A stretch of 50,097 nucleotides of DNA from Acidilobaceae archaeon (GCA_027014125.1 JALWEI010000007.1:1-50097); one strand, 5' to 3'. Shown: positions 16,647 to 25,747, counted from the first letter of the stretch. Made by a program: numbers and translations. Notes: generated from the sequence alone by a model not told the origin.

Positions 16647-17440
16647 CGAGGATACCGAGGAGCCACCCCAGGTATAGGAGCCTCATGATAAGGGAGCGCC
16701 TGGTGGAGGGCTTCAAGAGGGGCCTGGTTGTGCCAGAGGGCCTCATAGCCCACGGGCGGGGTGAGGCTTTCGACTACCTCCTAGGGGAGGTATCGCATCC
16801 CTTCGCCCTAGAGGCTGAGAGGGCAGCGGTTGCGTGGCTGCTCACCGCTAGGAGGCCTGTGATCTCGGTTAACGGCAACTACGCGGCCCTGGCGGCGGGG
16901 GAGATTAGGGGCCTCGCCGAGGCTACCGGGGCCTTGGTGGAGGTTAACCTCTTCTACAGGACGGAGGAGAGGGTTAGGAGGATATGGAGGTACCTGGACG
17001 AGGTGGGGGTGCCAAACCTCCTGCCCTGGGACTGTGAGAAGACCCATATACCTGGGCTGGAGAGCCCCCGGGGGGTTACTTGCAGGGATGGCATAGGCAG
17101 CGCTGACTTCGTCCTCCTGGCAATAGAGGATGGGGACAGGACGGAGGCGCTGGTCAGGGCTGGGAAGGTTGTGGCGGCGATAGATTTGAACCCCTTCAGC
17201 AGGACCGCCCAGACTGCTAGCATAACGATAGTGGACGAGGCGATTAGGGCCACCGTGAACATGGAGAGGATGGCCCGCTCCATGACCAGGGAGGAGGCCC
17301 TGGAGGCCAGGAGGAGCTATGATAACCTAGAGGTCCTTAAGGCCAGCTTCGCTGCGATACTCGAGAGGCTCTCCCACGCCTCTAAGGCGGGGCGCCCCCC
17401 GTCCCCCGGCGGGGGCTACGAGCCTCTCGGCGGCCTCTAG
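16643..17440 (+). CDS. 4-phosphopantoate-beta-alanine ligase (PPS, DUF137)
   Basis: A 265-residue protein matching archaeal phosphopantothenate synthetase: IPRSHPRYRSLMIRERLVEG at the start, VISVNGNYAAL (nucleotide-binding region), and GKVVAAIDLNPFSRTAQTASITIVDE. It joins 4-phosphopantoate and beta-alanine using ATP. Its GTG overlaps the PoK stop. The last 114 nt overlap antiparallel with the gene at 17327-17989; the extra Gly/Pro-rich tail after about residue 250 may be non-essential. Confidence 0.88.
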   Translation: MTRIPRSHPRYRSLMIRERLVEGFKRGLVVPEGLIAHGRGEAFDYLLGEVSHPFALEAERAAVAWLLTARRPVISVNGNYAALAAGEIRGLAEATGALVEVNLFYRTEERVRRIWRYLDEVGVPNLLPWDCEKTHIPGLESPRGVTCRDGIGSADFVLLAIEDGDRTEALVRAGKVVAAIDLNPFSRTAQTASITIVDEAIRATVNMERMARSMTREEALEARRSYDNLEVLKASFAAILERLSHASKAGRPPSPGGGYEPLGGL

Positions 17441-17989
17441 TATTGCGTGGGCGAGGGCTATCTCCCTGGAGAGTAGGTCCTCATACTCTCCCTCGGCTTC
17501 CTCGAGGAACTTGACTAGGAGGGGTAGGTCCTCGAATACTATCCTCCTCAGCCTCCTCCTGTCGGCGTCGCTCATCCTCCTCCCCCGGGCTAGCCTCTTC
17601 AGTGTCTCCAGTATCTTGTCGGGCTCTAGGCTGTAGAACTGGATCCTTAGGAGCCTGGCCCGGGTGTCGTCTCCCCCCTCCCCGGCGGGTGGGAGCCCCT
17701 CGTGCCTCCTGAGGGCCTCTACTATGGCCTCCCTGTCTAGGATCCTCCACCAGTGCTGGCTGGTGGAGTGGTACGTGGTCTCGATGACGCCGTACTCCTT
17801 CTCTAGCTTGGATAGGAGGGGGGCCGGGTTGTATTCCACCCCGTAGCTCCTTAGCCTGTTCCTGACTCCCTTGTAGCTGAAGTCTCCCAGGCCGGGGCCG
17901 CCCCAGTTGGAGTCTGCCTCCTCTATTATGGCCCTGAGTACTAGGTAGCCCCGTTCACCGTACTTGGCTATGAACTCTGTTAGCTCCAA
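17327..17989 (-). CDS. Conserved crenarchaeal protein with winged-helix-like N-terminus
   Basis: A 220-residue protein with no assigned function. Residues 1-95 (GERGYLVLRAIIEEA, KGVRNRLRSYGVEYNPAPLLSKLEKEYGVIETTYHSTSQHWWRI) look like a winged helix with a beta wing. Residues 115-195 are charged and helical. The final 38 residues lie on the strand opposite the PPS tail. A DNA-binding role is inferred only from the predicted fold. Confidence 0.6.
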   Translation of the reverse strand: MELTEFIAKYGERGYLVLRAIIEEADSNWGGPGLGDFSYKGVRNRLRSYGVEYNPAPLLSKLEKEYGVIETTYHSTSQHWWRILDREAIVEALRRHEGLPPAGEGGDDTRARLLRIQFYSLEPDKILETLKRLARGRRMSDADRRRLRRIVFEDLPLLVKFLEEAEGEYEDLLSREIALAHAILEAAERLVAPAGGRGAPRLRGVGEPLEYRSEAGLKDL

Positions 17990-18099
17990 CCTGGGCGGCC
18001 CCCCGGGTATGGTATGTTGTGGGGGTGTGGAGGGTTATCAGTGTATACCCCCGTGGTGGGGGATGGTTTGGATCCGGTGGACAAGAATATTGGCGGGGG

Positions 18100-18387
18100 T
18101 CACCTGGAAACTACTATCTCTATGCTTGAGACCCTCCTCTTCTTGCCCTGCTCGTCGACTACCTCCTCGCTGTAGATGTTTATCGACTTGACCTTGAGAT
18201 CCTTGAGGAACATGTTCCTAAGCGTCTCCACCGTGTCCACGGCCTTGCAGACGTTCCGGCCTCTGGCCCTGATCACTACCTCCTCCACTCCCTCCTGGTT
18301 GAAGAGCCTCAGGGCTGCGAGCACGTAGTTCATAACGGGCTTCCTACCGATTAGGACCGCGTTAGTCGGGTGTGGTACGGCTGACAT
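18100..18387 (-). CDS. alba: Alba (Sac10b) chromatin protein
   Basis: A 95-residue protein with the Alba core: [20 protein letters not shown], the RARGRN loop and SSIEIVVSR at the end. Alba dimers coat DNA or RNA in archaeal chromatin. GRKPVMNYV carries the lysine acetylated in Sulfolobus Alba (by homology). The reverse frame is open upstream to 18558, but the Alba domain starts here. Candidate starts are ATGs at 18396, 18393 and 18387, below GAGGTG and a TATA box (18430-18437). Confidence 0.92.
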   Translation of the reverse strand: MSAVPHPTNAVLIGRKPVMNYVLAALRLFNQEGVEEVVIRARGRNVCKAVDTVETLRNMFLKDLKVKSINIYSEEVVDEQGKKRRVSSIEIVVSR

Positions 18388-18429
18388 CCCCATCATACAC
18401 CTCGCACTCAACACCGGGGGCATGGGGGG

Positions 18430-18437
18430 AATATAAG
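18430..18437 (-). promoter_or_regulatory. TATA box for alba
   Basis: Reverse-strand CTTATATT, with inferred initiation near 18408, leaving a leader of 10-20 nt before the candidate ATGs. Confidence 0.5.
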
Positions 18438-18607
18438 CGTCAACCCCGCTTCCTCTTCCTCCCGCCGCCGCACTCCCTGTAGGAGGCGGGTCCCTCCCAG
18501 TCCATAGCCTCAGCCCTCTCATCATCCACGGCGCTGCACCGCCCACCTGTGTGGGCATATGAAGTTAAAGCCTTGCACCTATGGGTCTCCATATCTGGGT
18601 GGTGCTC

Positions 18608-19738
18608 GTGGTCCTGGACGATATACTAGCCACCCCGGGCCCTACGCCGGTGGAGGCGGAGGTCCTACTCGAGTCTGCCCGGCCCGTGTTGAACCATGTG
18701 TCCCCCGAGTTTGAGGAGATCCATGCTGAGACCCTGGATATGCTTAGGAGGCTATTCAACTCGGGCGGCGTGGTGCTTATCCCGGGGAGCGGCACCGCCG
18801 CTATGGAGCTGGCCCTCAGGATGGCTGGGGTCAGGGGGCGGAGGGTTCTCGTCCTCAAGACCGGCCACTTCGGCGGTTACCTCGAGGAGGGGGCCCGCCT
18901 CCTGGGGGGCGTGGTTATCAGCGTGGAGGCGCCCCTCGGGGAGGGGTTCGCCGGCTCCATGCTCGAGGAGCTACTCGGCGACGGCTACGACGTGGTCATG
19001 TTCCAGCACGTGGATACGTCGACGAGCGTGGCTAACCCGCTGAGGGAGCTGGCCTCCACGGCCAGGAGGATGGGGGCCATCACCGTGGTTGACGCTGTGG
19101 CGAGTGCTGGGGGCATGATGATAGACGTCGACAACTGGGGGGTTGACATAGTGTTCACGGGGAGCCAGAAGGCCCTCTCCACCCCGCCAGGCCTAGGTAT
19201 AGTAGCCTATAGGAGCGGCCTGGAGCCGGCTGGGGACTCCAGCCTATACTTCAACATACCCAAGCTCCTAAAGGAGATGGAGTCCACCCGGAACTACTAC
19301 ATAACCCCAGCCGTCACACTGGTGAGAAGCCTACACGCCTCGCTAAAGAGGATCCACAGGGAGGGGATGGAGGCCAGGGCTAGGAGGCACCAGGTCCTAG
19401 CGGAGGCTGTTAGGGCCGGAGTGGAGGCGCTGGGCTTGGAGCTTGTGGCTAAGGAGGGCTGGAGGGCTGACACGGTAACAGCGATCCACCTGCCAGAGGG
19501 CGTGGAGTGGAGCCGCCTCTACGTTGAGGCTAGGAGGAGGGGGGTAGAGCTCGCTGGGGGGCTCGGCTCGTTGAAGGGAAGGATATTCAGGATAGGCCAC
19601 ATGGGGGAGGCCAGCCCGGGATACGTGGCAGCAGTGCTGGCGGCGGTTGAGAGGAGCCTGGCTAGGCTCGGGTATAGGGTAAAAATGGGGTCCTCGCTGG
19701 CTGCTGCGCAGGAGGTGCTTGACGCCGGGGGCCTCTAG
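18608..19738 (+). CDS. Class V aminotransferase (alanine-glyoxylate/serine-pyruvate type)
   Basis: A 376-residue PLP enzyme. ATPGPTPV at the N-terminus, LIPGSGTAAMELAL, VVDAVASAGG and the Schiff-base lysine in TGSQKALSTPPGL (codon at 19169) are diagnostic of the SPT/AGT subgroup, which interconverts glycine, serine or alanine with oxoacids. The frame extends to an ATG at 18581, but GTG at 18608 behind GGGTGGTG fits better. TATA-like GTTAAAG lies at about 18563. Its stop overlaps the convergent PfpI gene by 4 nt. Confidence 0.87.
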   Translation: MVLDDILATPGPTPVEAEVLLESARPVLNHVSPEFEEIHAETLDMLRRLFNSGGVVLIPGSGTAAMELALRMAGVRGRRVLVLKTGHFGGYLEEGARLLGGVVISVEAPLGEGFAGSMLEELLGDGYDVVMFQHVDTSTSVANPLRELASTARRMGAITVVDAVASAGGMMIDVDNWGVDIVFTGSQKALSTPPGLGIVAYRSGLEPAGDSSLYFNIPKLLKEMESTRNYYITPAVTLVRSLHASLKRIHREGMEARARRHQVLAEAVRAGVEALGLELVAKEGWRADTVTAIHLPEGVEWSRLYVEARRRGVELAGGLGSLKGRIFRIGHMGEASPGYVAAVLAAVERSLARLGYRVKMGSSLAAAQEVLDAGGL

Positions 19739-20307
19739 GCCTCCCCCGTGTACTTCTTGACGAGCTTTATGAACTCCCTCATCCACGCCGGGTTGTCTGG
19801 CCACGCCCTGGATGTGACTAGGTTTCCGTCAACCACAACCTCCTCGTCTACCCACTCCGCCCCGGCGTTGACTACCTCAGGCTTCACCGCTATGTAGCTG
19901 GTGAGCCTCCTACCCTTGAGGAGGCCGAAGGCGGCTAGTATCTGGGGGCCGTGGCATATAGCTGCTACCGGCTTCCCCTTCTCCATGAAGTGCCTCACGA
20001 TCCTCCCAACGTCCTCCCCTGCCTGTACCCTAACGTACTCTGGCATCCTGCCCCCGGGTATTACCAGGCCGTCATACTTCTCCGGGTCCACGTCCTTGAG
20101 GGCTTTCGTGGTCCAGGGGAACCTGTAGCCCGGCTTCTCCGTGTAGGTCTCCCAGCCCTCCTCGAAGTCGTGGACCACGGTGTTGAGGGGCTTCCTCGTT
20201 GGCGCCGCCACGTCTACCTTCCAGCCCTCCTCCTTGAGCCTCATGTAGGGGTAGAATATCTCTAGGGCCTCAACTGCATCCCCGCCTATGATCAGGATCC
20301 TAGCCAT
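19735..20307 (-). CDS. DJ-1/PfpI superfamily protein
   Basis: A 190-residue protein with the class I glutamine-amidotransferase-like fold. The nucleophile elbow AICHGPQ (Cys118, His119) and Glu14 are in place as in PfpI peptidases and DJ-1 deglycase-like proteins. VIPGGRMPEY is the second family motif. Roles in proteolysis or repair of damaged proteins are proposed for relatives, and the substrate here is open. The ATG at 20307 is preferred over an in-frame upstream ATG at 20328 because MARILII is the family start. Confidence 0.85.
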   Translation of the reverse strand: MARILIIGGDAVEALEIFYPYMRLKEEGWKVDVAAPTRKPLNTVVHDFEEGWETYTEKPGYRFPWTTKALKDVDPEKYDGLVIPGGRMPEYVRVQAGEDVGRIVRHFMEKGKPVAAICHGPQILAAFGLLKGRRLTSYIAVKPEVVNAGAEWVDEEVVVDGNLVTSRAWPDNPAWMREFIKLVKKYTGEA

Positions 20308-20361
20308 AACCCCCACCTGGGCATACAAGCCTTTACAATATACGTATTAGTGTATGATACA

Positions 20362-20700
20362 TTATAAGCGTTGCCCGGGGCCCTGGCTCCCCCTAGCCCT
20401 CCCTATTATCCTGTCGAGGAGCTCTAGGGTAGCCTCATACCTCTCCCTACCCAGCCCGGTTAGCTCAACTAGGGTCCTCAAGCCCTCGCGGGTCGGGACC
20501 TTTCTTGCCACCACATACCCGTGGCTCTTCAAGGTCCTCAGCTGCCTGTCCAGGTCGCCCCAGGAGATGTCTAGTATCCTTTGGAGCGTAGCCACCGTTG
20601 TTGGGCCCCTTAGGTAGAGTATCGTTGCTATCATGAACCTCTTCGGGTTCACTAGCACCCTGTCCAGCTCCCCGGGCGCGGGTAGGTCCTCCGCCATCAC
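20362..20700 (-). CDS. Winged-helix transcriptional regulator (MarR/ArsR-like)
   Basis: A 112-residue protein. Residues 17-95 (NPKRFMIATILYL, TTVATLQRILDISWGDLDRQLRTLKSHGYVVARKVP, TLVELTGLGRERYEATL) form a winged helix with the wing in KVPTREGLRTL, followed by a dimerisation helix. It is translationally coupled (4-nt overlap) to the membrane protein upstream. The pair is divergent from an ABC-2 exporter with a dyad between, so it probably regulates that transporter; the effector is unknown. Confidence 0.78.
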   Translation of the reverse strand: MMAEDLPAPGELDRVLVNPKRFMIATILYLRGPTTVATLQRILDISWGDLDRQLRTLKSHGYVVARKVPTREGLRTLVELTGLGRERYEATLELLDRIIGRARGSQGPGQRL

Positions 20701-21314
20701 CCTGCCTCCTCGAACACTCTAGCGGCCCTCCTCATGGCCATACTCCCGGTTGCGAGGTATACCAGGAGGAGTAGCCCTGAGGCGGCTGCCTCCCCTGTCC
20801 CCCGGTAGTACTCTAGTGCTAGTGGTATGGGTGATGTGGCTAACATGGATAGTCCAGCCCCTGCTAGGAGTGTCCAGTAGGTGTGGGGTCTGGTTAGGAG
20901 TCCTGCCAGTGCTAGGGAGGCCCCGAGGCCTATGTACCAGGCTACTCCTCCATACCAGCCGCCTAGGAGGGGTGTGGGGAGGTAGGCTAGGGGGAAGCCG
21001 AGGGCGAAGCCTATCATGGACCTGAGGCCGGGCTCCCCCGTGGGGAGGCCTAGGGTGGCTAGGTGCCTCCAAACGGGGGTTGCCACCACCCCGGTGAGTA
21101 TCGTGGCCAGCGCGATCCCCAGTATGATGCTAGCCGCTATCGCCCATGGGCTTGGCTCGAGGGCTGCCGCTAGTAGTAACGCGCCCATCACTGCCATGCC
21201 GTAGGCGAAGAAGTAGTAGGCTCCCGCTGCTGCTCCCGCGAATACTGCAACCCTCCTGGTGAGGCTGGCTAGCCTGGCTAGGTCCTCGTCGGGGCTAGTG
21301 CACTCCTCCTCCAT
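20697..21314 (-). CDS. Uncharacterised six-helix membrane protein
   Basis: A 205-residue protein with a short acidic N-terminus and six hydrophobic helices (about 22-50, 55-80, 97-115, 120-140, 145-165, 172-195). I recognise no family. It is cotranscribed with the winged-helix regulator and divergent from the ABC exporter, so it may be a membrane sensor or a transporter accessory; that is inference from context. Confidence 0.55.
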   Translation of the reverse strand: MEEECTSPDEDLARLASLTRRVAVFAGAAAGAYYFFAYGMAVMGALLLAAALEPSPWAIAASIILGIALATILTGVVATPVWRHLATLGLPTGEPGLRSMIGFALGFPLAYLPTPLLGGWYGGVAWYIGLGASLALAGLLTRPHTYWTLLAGAGLSMLATSPIPLALEYYRGTGEAAASGLLLLVYLATGSMAMRRAARVFEEAG

Positions 21315-21366
21315 GCCCGCCCCCGGTATACCGTAGCTCGGTGTGTGTACAAGTATTTAGTAGAAG

Positions 21367-21390
21367 TTCAAACTCTCGGTTTGAGAGGTT
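21367..21390. promoter_or_regulatory. Overlapping short dyads in a divergent promoter
   Basis: CAAAC-TCTCG-GTTTG and CTCTC-GGTTT-GAGAG overlap here between the regulator/membrane operon and the ABC exporter. The arms are only 5 bp, so chance is possible; the placement next to a wHTH gene is what supports it. Confidence 0.35.
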
Positions 21391-21464
21391 CCATGCCAGC
21401 ATAATACCTCCAAGACACCACCGTCATCCTGGACTATGTCCCCGCGTATGTTGGGGGATCTGGG

Positions 21465-22379
21465 TTGGGGTGCATTGTAAGGGGTAGGGGCCTCTACAAG
21501 GAATACCCGGGCGGGGTTCTCGCCGTTAAGGGGGTGGACCTGGAGGCTAGGCCAGGCAAGACGGCGCTGATGGGGCCTAACGGCAGCGGGAAGACCACGA
21601 CCCTATCCATGCTGGCCGGGGCACTGAAGCCCAGCCGGGGCGAGGTTGAGGTTTGCGGCCTCAACCTGTGGGGACGGGAATGGCTGGAGGCCAGGAGGAA
21701 GATCGGCTTCGCCCCCCAGGATATGCCTTTCCGCGACAAGCTGACGGGCCGGGAGAACCTGGTTTGGCACGGCCTCCTGAGGGGCCTGAGCCTAGGCGAG
21801 GCCTCTAGAAGGGCTAGGAGGCTGGGCGAGGAGCTTGGTATGAGCAGCTACCTTGATAGGAGGGTCGCCACGTATAGCGGGGGTATGAGGAGGAGGCTCA
21901 GCATAGCAGCGGCGCTCATGGGGGAGCCCGAGGTCCTTATACTGGATGAGCCTACCAGCGGCCTGGATCCAGGGGCTAGGGAGGAGCTGTGGGGCCTCAT
22001 CGAGTCCAGGCTGAGGGATCTAACTATAGTATTCTCCACGCACCTGGGGGAGGAGGCGGAGAGGCATGCCGATATAGTCTACCTCTTCTCTCGCGGCAGG
22101 GTCGCTGCCTGGGGAAGGCCCGGGGAGCTGATTGAGAGGTACGCCCCCAGGCCTAGGATTGTCCTCTACCTCCAGGAGGACGCCGAGCCGCTGGAGATCG
22201 ATGGGATGAGGCCCCAGGTCCTGGGCCCAGGGGTGGTTTCCTATACCGTTGACGACCCGGGCATGGGTATGAGGGCCGCTATAGACGCCTACACCCTGAG
22301 GGGTGTTGCTGTTGAGAGGGTTGAGGTGAGGAGGCCTAGCCTGGAGGAGGTCTTCCTAGCCGTGGCAAGGGGTGGGTAG
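21465..22379 (+). CDS. ABC-2 type transporter ATPase
   Basis: A 304-residue protein with one ABC domain: Walker A GPNGSGKT (37-44), signature YSGGMRRRLSIA, and Walker B LILDEPTSGLDP. The C-terminal 80 residues are the usual DrrA/CcmA-type extension. The TTG start at 21465 follows GGGGGATC. With the downstream permease it forms an exporter of unknown substrate. Confidence 0.87.
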   Translation: MGCIVRGRGLYKEYPGGVLAVKGVDLEARPGKTALMGPNGSGKTTTLSMLAGALKPSRGEVEVCGLNLWGREWLEARRKIGFAPQDMPFRDKLTGRENLVWHGLLRGLSLGEASRRARRLGEELGMSSYLDRRVATYSGGMRRRLSIAAALMGEPEVLILDEPTSGLDPGAREELWGLIESRLRDLTIVFSTHLGEEAERHADIVYLFSRGRVAAWGRPGELIERYAPRPRIVLYLQEDAEPLEIDGMRPQVLGPGVVSYTVDDPGMGMRAAIDAYTLRGVAVERVEVRRPSLEEVFLAVARGG

Positions 22380-22381
22380 GC

Positions 22382-23563
22382 GTGTGGCAGGCGTTGTCTG
22401 AGGTGTATGTGACCCTCAAGTCCCTGATCAGGTATAGGGATGCCCTCTTCTGGGTCATAATCTTCCCGGTGCTGGTCACGGTGGTTATGATCGGCATATT
22501 CGCGCGGGGCAACGATGTGAGCTTCACCGTGGGGCTTGAGGTCAGGGATGAGGGGTGGCTGGGTGAGGTGGTTGCCACGGTGTTCAACTCGACCAACGTA
22601 ACCAAGCTGGTGCTGGTAGAGGGGGGTCTAGAGGATGCTGTTGCCAACGGGACCGTGGATGTCGGGGTCCTCATACCGGAGGGGGCCTCCGCGAATATAA
22701 GTAGCGGGAGGCAGGCCTGGGTCAGGATCTACTACCTTGAGGGGGATAGGGGCTCGGAGACGGCTGCCAGCGTCGTGGCCGGGATACTCGATTATATCTC
22801 GGGTAACATAAGCGAGAGGGCGGTGAGTATAGCCTCGGCCTTCGCCCCGGGCCTGGGTGATGTGGCTAGGTTCCTGGCCGAGCCGGTTAGGGTGGAGAGG
22901 AGCGCTATAGAGCCTGAGGCCTTGGCCACGGTTGGGGGTATGAGGGCGTACTTCGCCATCAGCATAATAGGGATACAGGCGCTCTACGCCGGGATATTCT
23001 CCAGCATATCCATGATCGTGGAGAGGAGGAGGGAGGGCGTCTTCAGGGTTCTCCTCTCCAGCCCTATACGCGGCTCTACCCTCTTCATCTCCGACACCCT
23101 ATCAGTGGTCCTCATAATACTAGTCTCCGCGGCCGTCATACTGGCCACCGGGCTCGTTATGGGCGCCGACTACTCGGCCTTCACACCCACAGAGGCCCTA
23201 GCCAGCATAGGCCTTATCATAGTGGGGAGCCTATCCATGATAGGCCTGGGCCTCCTCATAGCCGGTATAGCGAGGACCCAGGAGGGGGCCACAGCGCTGG
23301 CCAACATGATAGCGTTTCCCATGATGTTCATAGGCGGCTTCACCGTGCCCAAGTTCGTGCTCCCCGAGAGCCTGAGGCTGGTGGCGGAGGTCTTCCCCCT
23401 ATCCAGGCTGATCGAGGCAGTTAGGAAGATAGGGGTATACAACTATACCCCCGCAGAGGCCCTTGCCTACGCGGCCCCGGGTATAGTTGCAGGTCTTCTC
23501 CTCTACCTTGCCGGGGCCCTGGTATACAGGAGGGTCTTGGAGAGGGTGGCAGAGGAGCCGTAG
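22382..23563 (+). CDS. ABC-2 type transporter permease
   Basis: A 393-residue protein with an N-terminal helix (about 22-42), a large extracytoplasmic domain with NST and NVS glycosylation-type sequons (residues 45-195), and five C-terminal helices. ERRREGVFRVLLSSPIRGSTL and FPMMFIGGFTVPKFVLPESLR are typical of ABC-2 membrane proteins (YhgE/DrrB type). It starts 2 nt after the ATPase gene. Confidence 0.85.
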   Translation: MWQALSEVYVTLKSLIRYRDALFWVIIFPVLVTVVMIGIFARGNDVSFTVGLEVRDEGWLGEVVATVFNSTNVTKLVLVEGGLEDAVANGTVDVGVLIPEGASANISSGRQAWVRIYYLEGDRGSETAASVVAGILDYISGNISERAVSIASAFAPGLGDVARFLAEPVRVERSAIEPEALATVGGMRAYFAISIIGIQALYAGIFSSISMIVERRREGVFRVLLSSPIRGSTLFISDTLSVVLIILVSAAVILATGLVMGADYSAFTPTEALASIGLIIVGSLSMIGLGLLIAGIARTQEGATALANMIAFPMMFIGGFTVPKFVLPESLRLVAEVFPLSRLIEAVRKIGVYNYTPAEALAYAAPGIVAGLLLYLAGALVYRRVLERVAEEP

Positions 23564-23639
23564 CATGTTGAACCCCAATATATCTGCAACCAACCCTTTT
23601 TAACCGGGCCACCCCGGCTAGCCATCCTGGGGGATAGAG

Positions 23640-25163
23640 GTGGAGTCAAGACCCCCATTCGAGAACCAGCTGATCCTAGACATACTCAAGGAGTACAGGA
23701 CCATATGGGCCCTAGGCCACGCCCAGGCCCTCATGGGGTGGGACAGCGAGACCTACATGCCCCGGGAGGGCGTGGAGGAGAGGGCAGTAGCAAGGGCGGA
23801 GCTGAGCGTGCTCCAGAGGAGCCTACTACTCAAGCCGAGCCTCGTCGAGAAGGTTGAGAAGGCCCAGGCAGTGGAGGGCCTCAACGAGTACGAGGCCGGC
23901 GTGGTTAGGGTTCTGGCTAGGAACATCGATAGGCTGAGGAAGATACCCGAGAAGCTCCTATACGAGAAGGTTAAGGTCAGCCAGGAGGCGGTGCACGTCT
24001 GGGTGGAGGCCAAGAAGGCGGGCGACTTCCAGAGGTTCAAGCCCTACCTTGAGAAGATAGTGGAGCTGACCAGGGAGACGGCTGAGAGGCTGGGCTACGA
24101 GGAGCACCCCTACGACGCCCTCCTAGACATATACGAGGAGGGGCTCAGGACCAGGGACGTTGACGCCCTGTTCCAGGGCCTCATACCCGGGCTCAAGAGG
24201 ATCCTAGACAAGGTACTGGCAGAGGGCTACTACCCCCGCCAGCACCCCCTGGAGGATCTAGAGTACGAGGCCAGCGCGATGGAGGCGGTAAACAGGAAGG
24301 TCCTCGACCTCCTAGGCTACCCCTGGAGCAGGGCCAGGCTCGACGTGAGCCCCCACCCCTTCACCATATCCCTCGGGGTTAGGGATGTTAGGATAACGAC
24401 CCGGTACGAGGGCAGGGACCCCAAGAGGACCGTCTATGCAGTGATACACGAGTACGGCCACGCCCTCTACGAGCTACAGCAGGATGAGAGGCTACTCTTC
24501 ACACCCATAGCCGGGGGAGTAAGCCTGGGGGTGCACGAGAGCCAGAGCAGGTTCTGGGAGAACGTGGTGGGCAGGAGCCCCTGGTTCACGAGCACCCTCC
24601 GCAGGATCATGGGGGAGCACATTCCAGCGGTGGCAGGGGTGAGTGATGAGGAGTTCTATAGGTACGTCAACACTGTGAGGCCCAGCCTCATAAGGGTTGA
24701 CGCCGATGAGGTGACATACAACTTCCACATCTACCTAAGGTTCACACTAGAGAAGCAGCTGGTGGCCGGGGAGATCAGTGTCGGGGACCTGCCAGAGCTG
24801 TGGGACAACATGATGGAGGAGCTCCTAGGGGTGAGGCCCAAGACCCCCAGCGAGGGCGTGCTACAGGACATACACTGGAGCCACGGCTCCATAGGATACT
24901 TCCCCACCTACACTATAGGCACCGTGACGGCCGCCAGGATAGGCGAGGTGCTAGAGGCAGAGGTGGCACCCCTAAGCGAGCTGATAGCGGGAGGCAGGCT
25001 GGGGGAGATCAGGGAGTTCCTCAGGGACAGGATACACAGGTGGGGCTCAACGCTGCCGCCCAAGGAACTGCTCGCCAGGAGCCTCTCCTGGACGCTCAGC
25101 CCAGAGCCGCTACTAGGCTACCTCGAGAGGAAGTACCTCCACAGGTATGGGCAGGAGAGCTAG
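23640..25163 (+). CDS. Thermostable carboxypeptidase, M32 family
   Basis: A 507-residue metallocarboxypeptidase. The zinc site His270-Glu-Tyr-Gly-His274 (HEYGH) and Glu300 in HESQSRFWEN are intact, as are MGWDSETYMPREG near the N-terminus and RVDADEVTYNFHI. It removes C-terminal residues from peptides in the cytoplasm. Its length matches the Pyrococcus and Thermus enzymes. The GTG start at 23640 follows GGGGGATAGAG; TATA-like CCTTTTTAACC lies near 23596. Confidence 0.93.
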   Translation: MESRPPFENQLILDILKEYRTIWALGHAQALMGWDSETYMPREGVEERAVARAELSVLQRSLLLKPSLVEKVEKAQAVEGLNEYEAGVVRVLARNIDRLRKIPEKLLYEKVKVSQEAVHVWVEAKKAGDFQRFKPYLEKIVELTRETAERLGYEEHPYDALLDIYEEGLRTRDVDALFQGLIPGLKRILDKVLAEGYYPRQHPLEDLEYEASAMEAVNRKVLDLLGYPWSRARLDVSPHPFTISLGVRDVRITTRYEGRDPKRTVYAVIHEYGHALYELQQDERLLFTPIAGGVSLGVHESQSRFWENVVGRSPWFTSTLRRIMGEHIPAVAGVSDEEFYRYVNTVRPSLIRVDADEVTYNFHIYLRFTLEKQLVAGEISVGDLPELWDNMMEELLGVRPKTPSEGVLQDIHWSHGSIGYFPTYTIGTVTAARIGEVLEAEVAPLSELIAGGRLGEIREFLRDRIHRWGSTLPPKELLARSLSWTLSPEPLLGYLERKYLHRYGQES

Positions 25164-25210
25164 GCCCACCCCCATCCTCCAGGGTCATGGGCATCACGGG
25201 GCCTCGAGGG

Positions 25211-25693
25211 CTACTCCTCCAGTATCTCCCCGGCTATGTCCGGGGGTGCTATGTATATTGATGCGTCTCCTCTAAGATGCATGTACATATCAAGCACGTC
25301 TATGCAGGAGGCCGTATCCAGGGATGATACTACTGCTATCCCAGCCTTGCCCCTGTGGATCACGAGCCTGACCTCGGTGTCGTCACTAGTAAGGGTTGCG
25401 ACGACCGCTGCCCGCGGTGACTCCTCATACCTCTTCACCGCCTCCTCGATGAGTTTTACGAGGGACACACCCCCGGCCTCGTAGACCACCTCTCCGTTCA
25501 TTAGGAGCTCGGTGAAGGCCAGGTCGTCCACCTCGAGCTTGAGGCATATTGACTGGTTGAGCATCATCCTGAACTTGAGGAGCGCGCTTTGTTGTGCTGG
25601 TATGACTATCCTAGTCTCGCGGCTACTTGCATAGGTGGCCCCCAGCCCCGCTCCCTGACCCGTCTCCTCGACCGCCCTGTACCATAGCTCCAT
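25211..25693 (-). CDS. Unknown protein, 160 residues, with structured leader
   Basis: No family is recognised. The protein looks soluble and alpha/beta: RETRIVIPAQQSALLKFRMML, a central strand region (LKLEVDDLAFTELLMNG), a helix LVKLIEEAVKRYEES and strands AVVATLTSDDTEVRLVIHRG. The last residues are acidic. The ATG at 25693 follows a leader of about 60 nt that can fold into a hairpin (25721-25747) below a strong TATA at 25781. It stands alone on its strand. Confidence 0.5.
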   Translation of the reverse strand: MELWYRAVEETGQGAGLGATYASSRETRIVIPAQQSALLKFRMMLNQSICLKLEVDDLAFTELLMNGEVVYEAGGVSLVKLIEEAVKRYEESPRAAVVATLTSDDTEVRLVIHRGKAGIAVVSSLDTASCIDVLDMYMHLRGDASIYIAPPDIAGEILEE

Positions 25694-25720
25694 GACGCAC
25701 CACTTCTCGGAGTCAGAGAT

Positions 25721-25747
25721 CGCGGATGCTTAGGGTTCGATCCCGCG
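25721..25747 (-). other. Hairpin in 5' leader of the 160-aa gene
   Basis: On the reverse strand CGCGGGAT pairs with ATCCGCG, with one bulged G and a 12-nt loop. The hairpin lies between the inferred transcription start (near 25757) and the ATG at 25693. The opposite strand carries GGGTTCGATCCC, similar to a tRNA T-arm, but no other tRNA parts are nearby. Confidence 0.4.
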
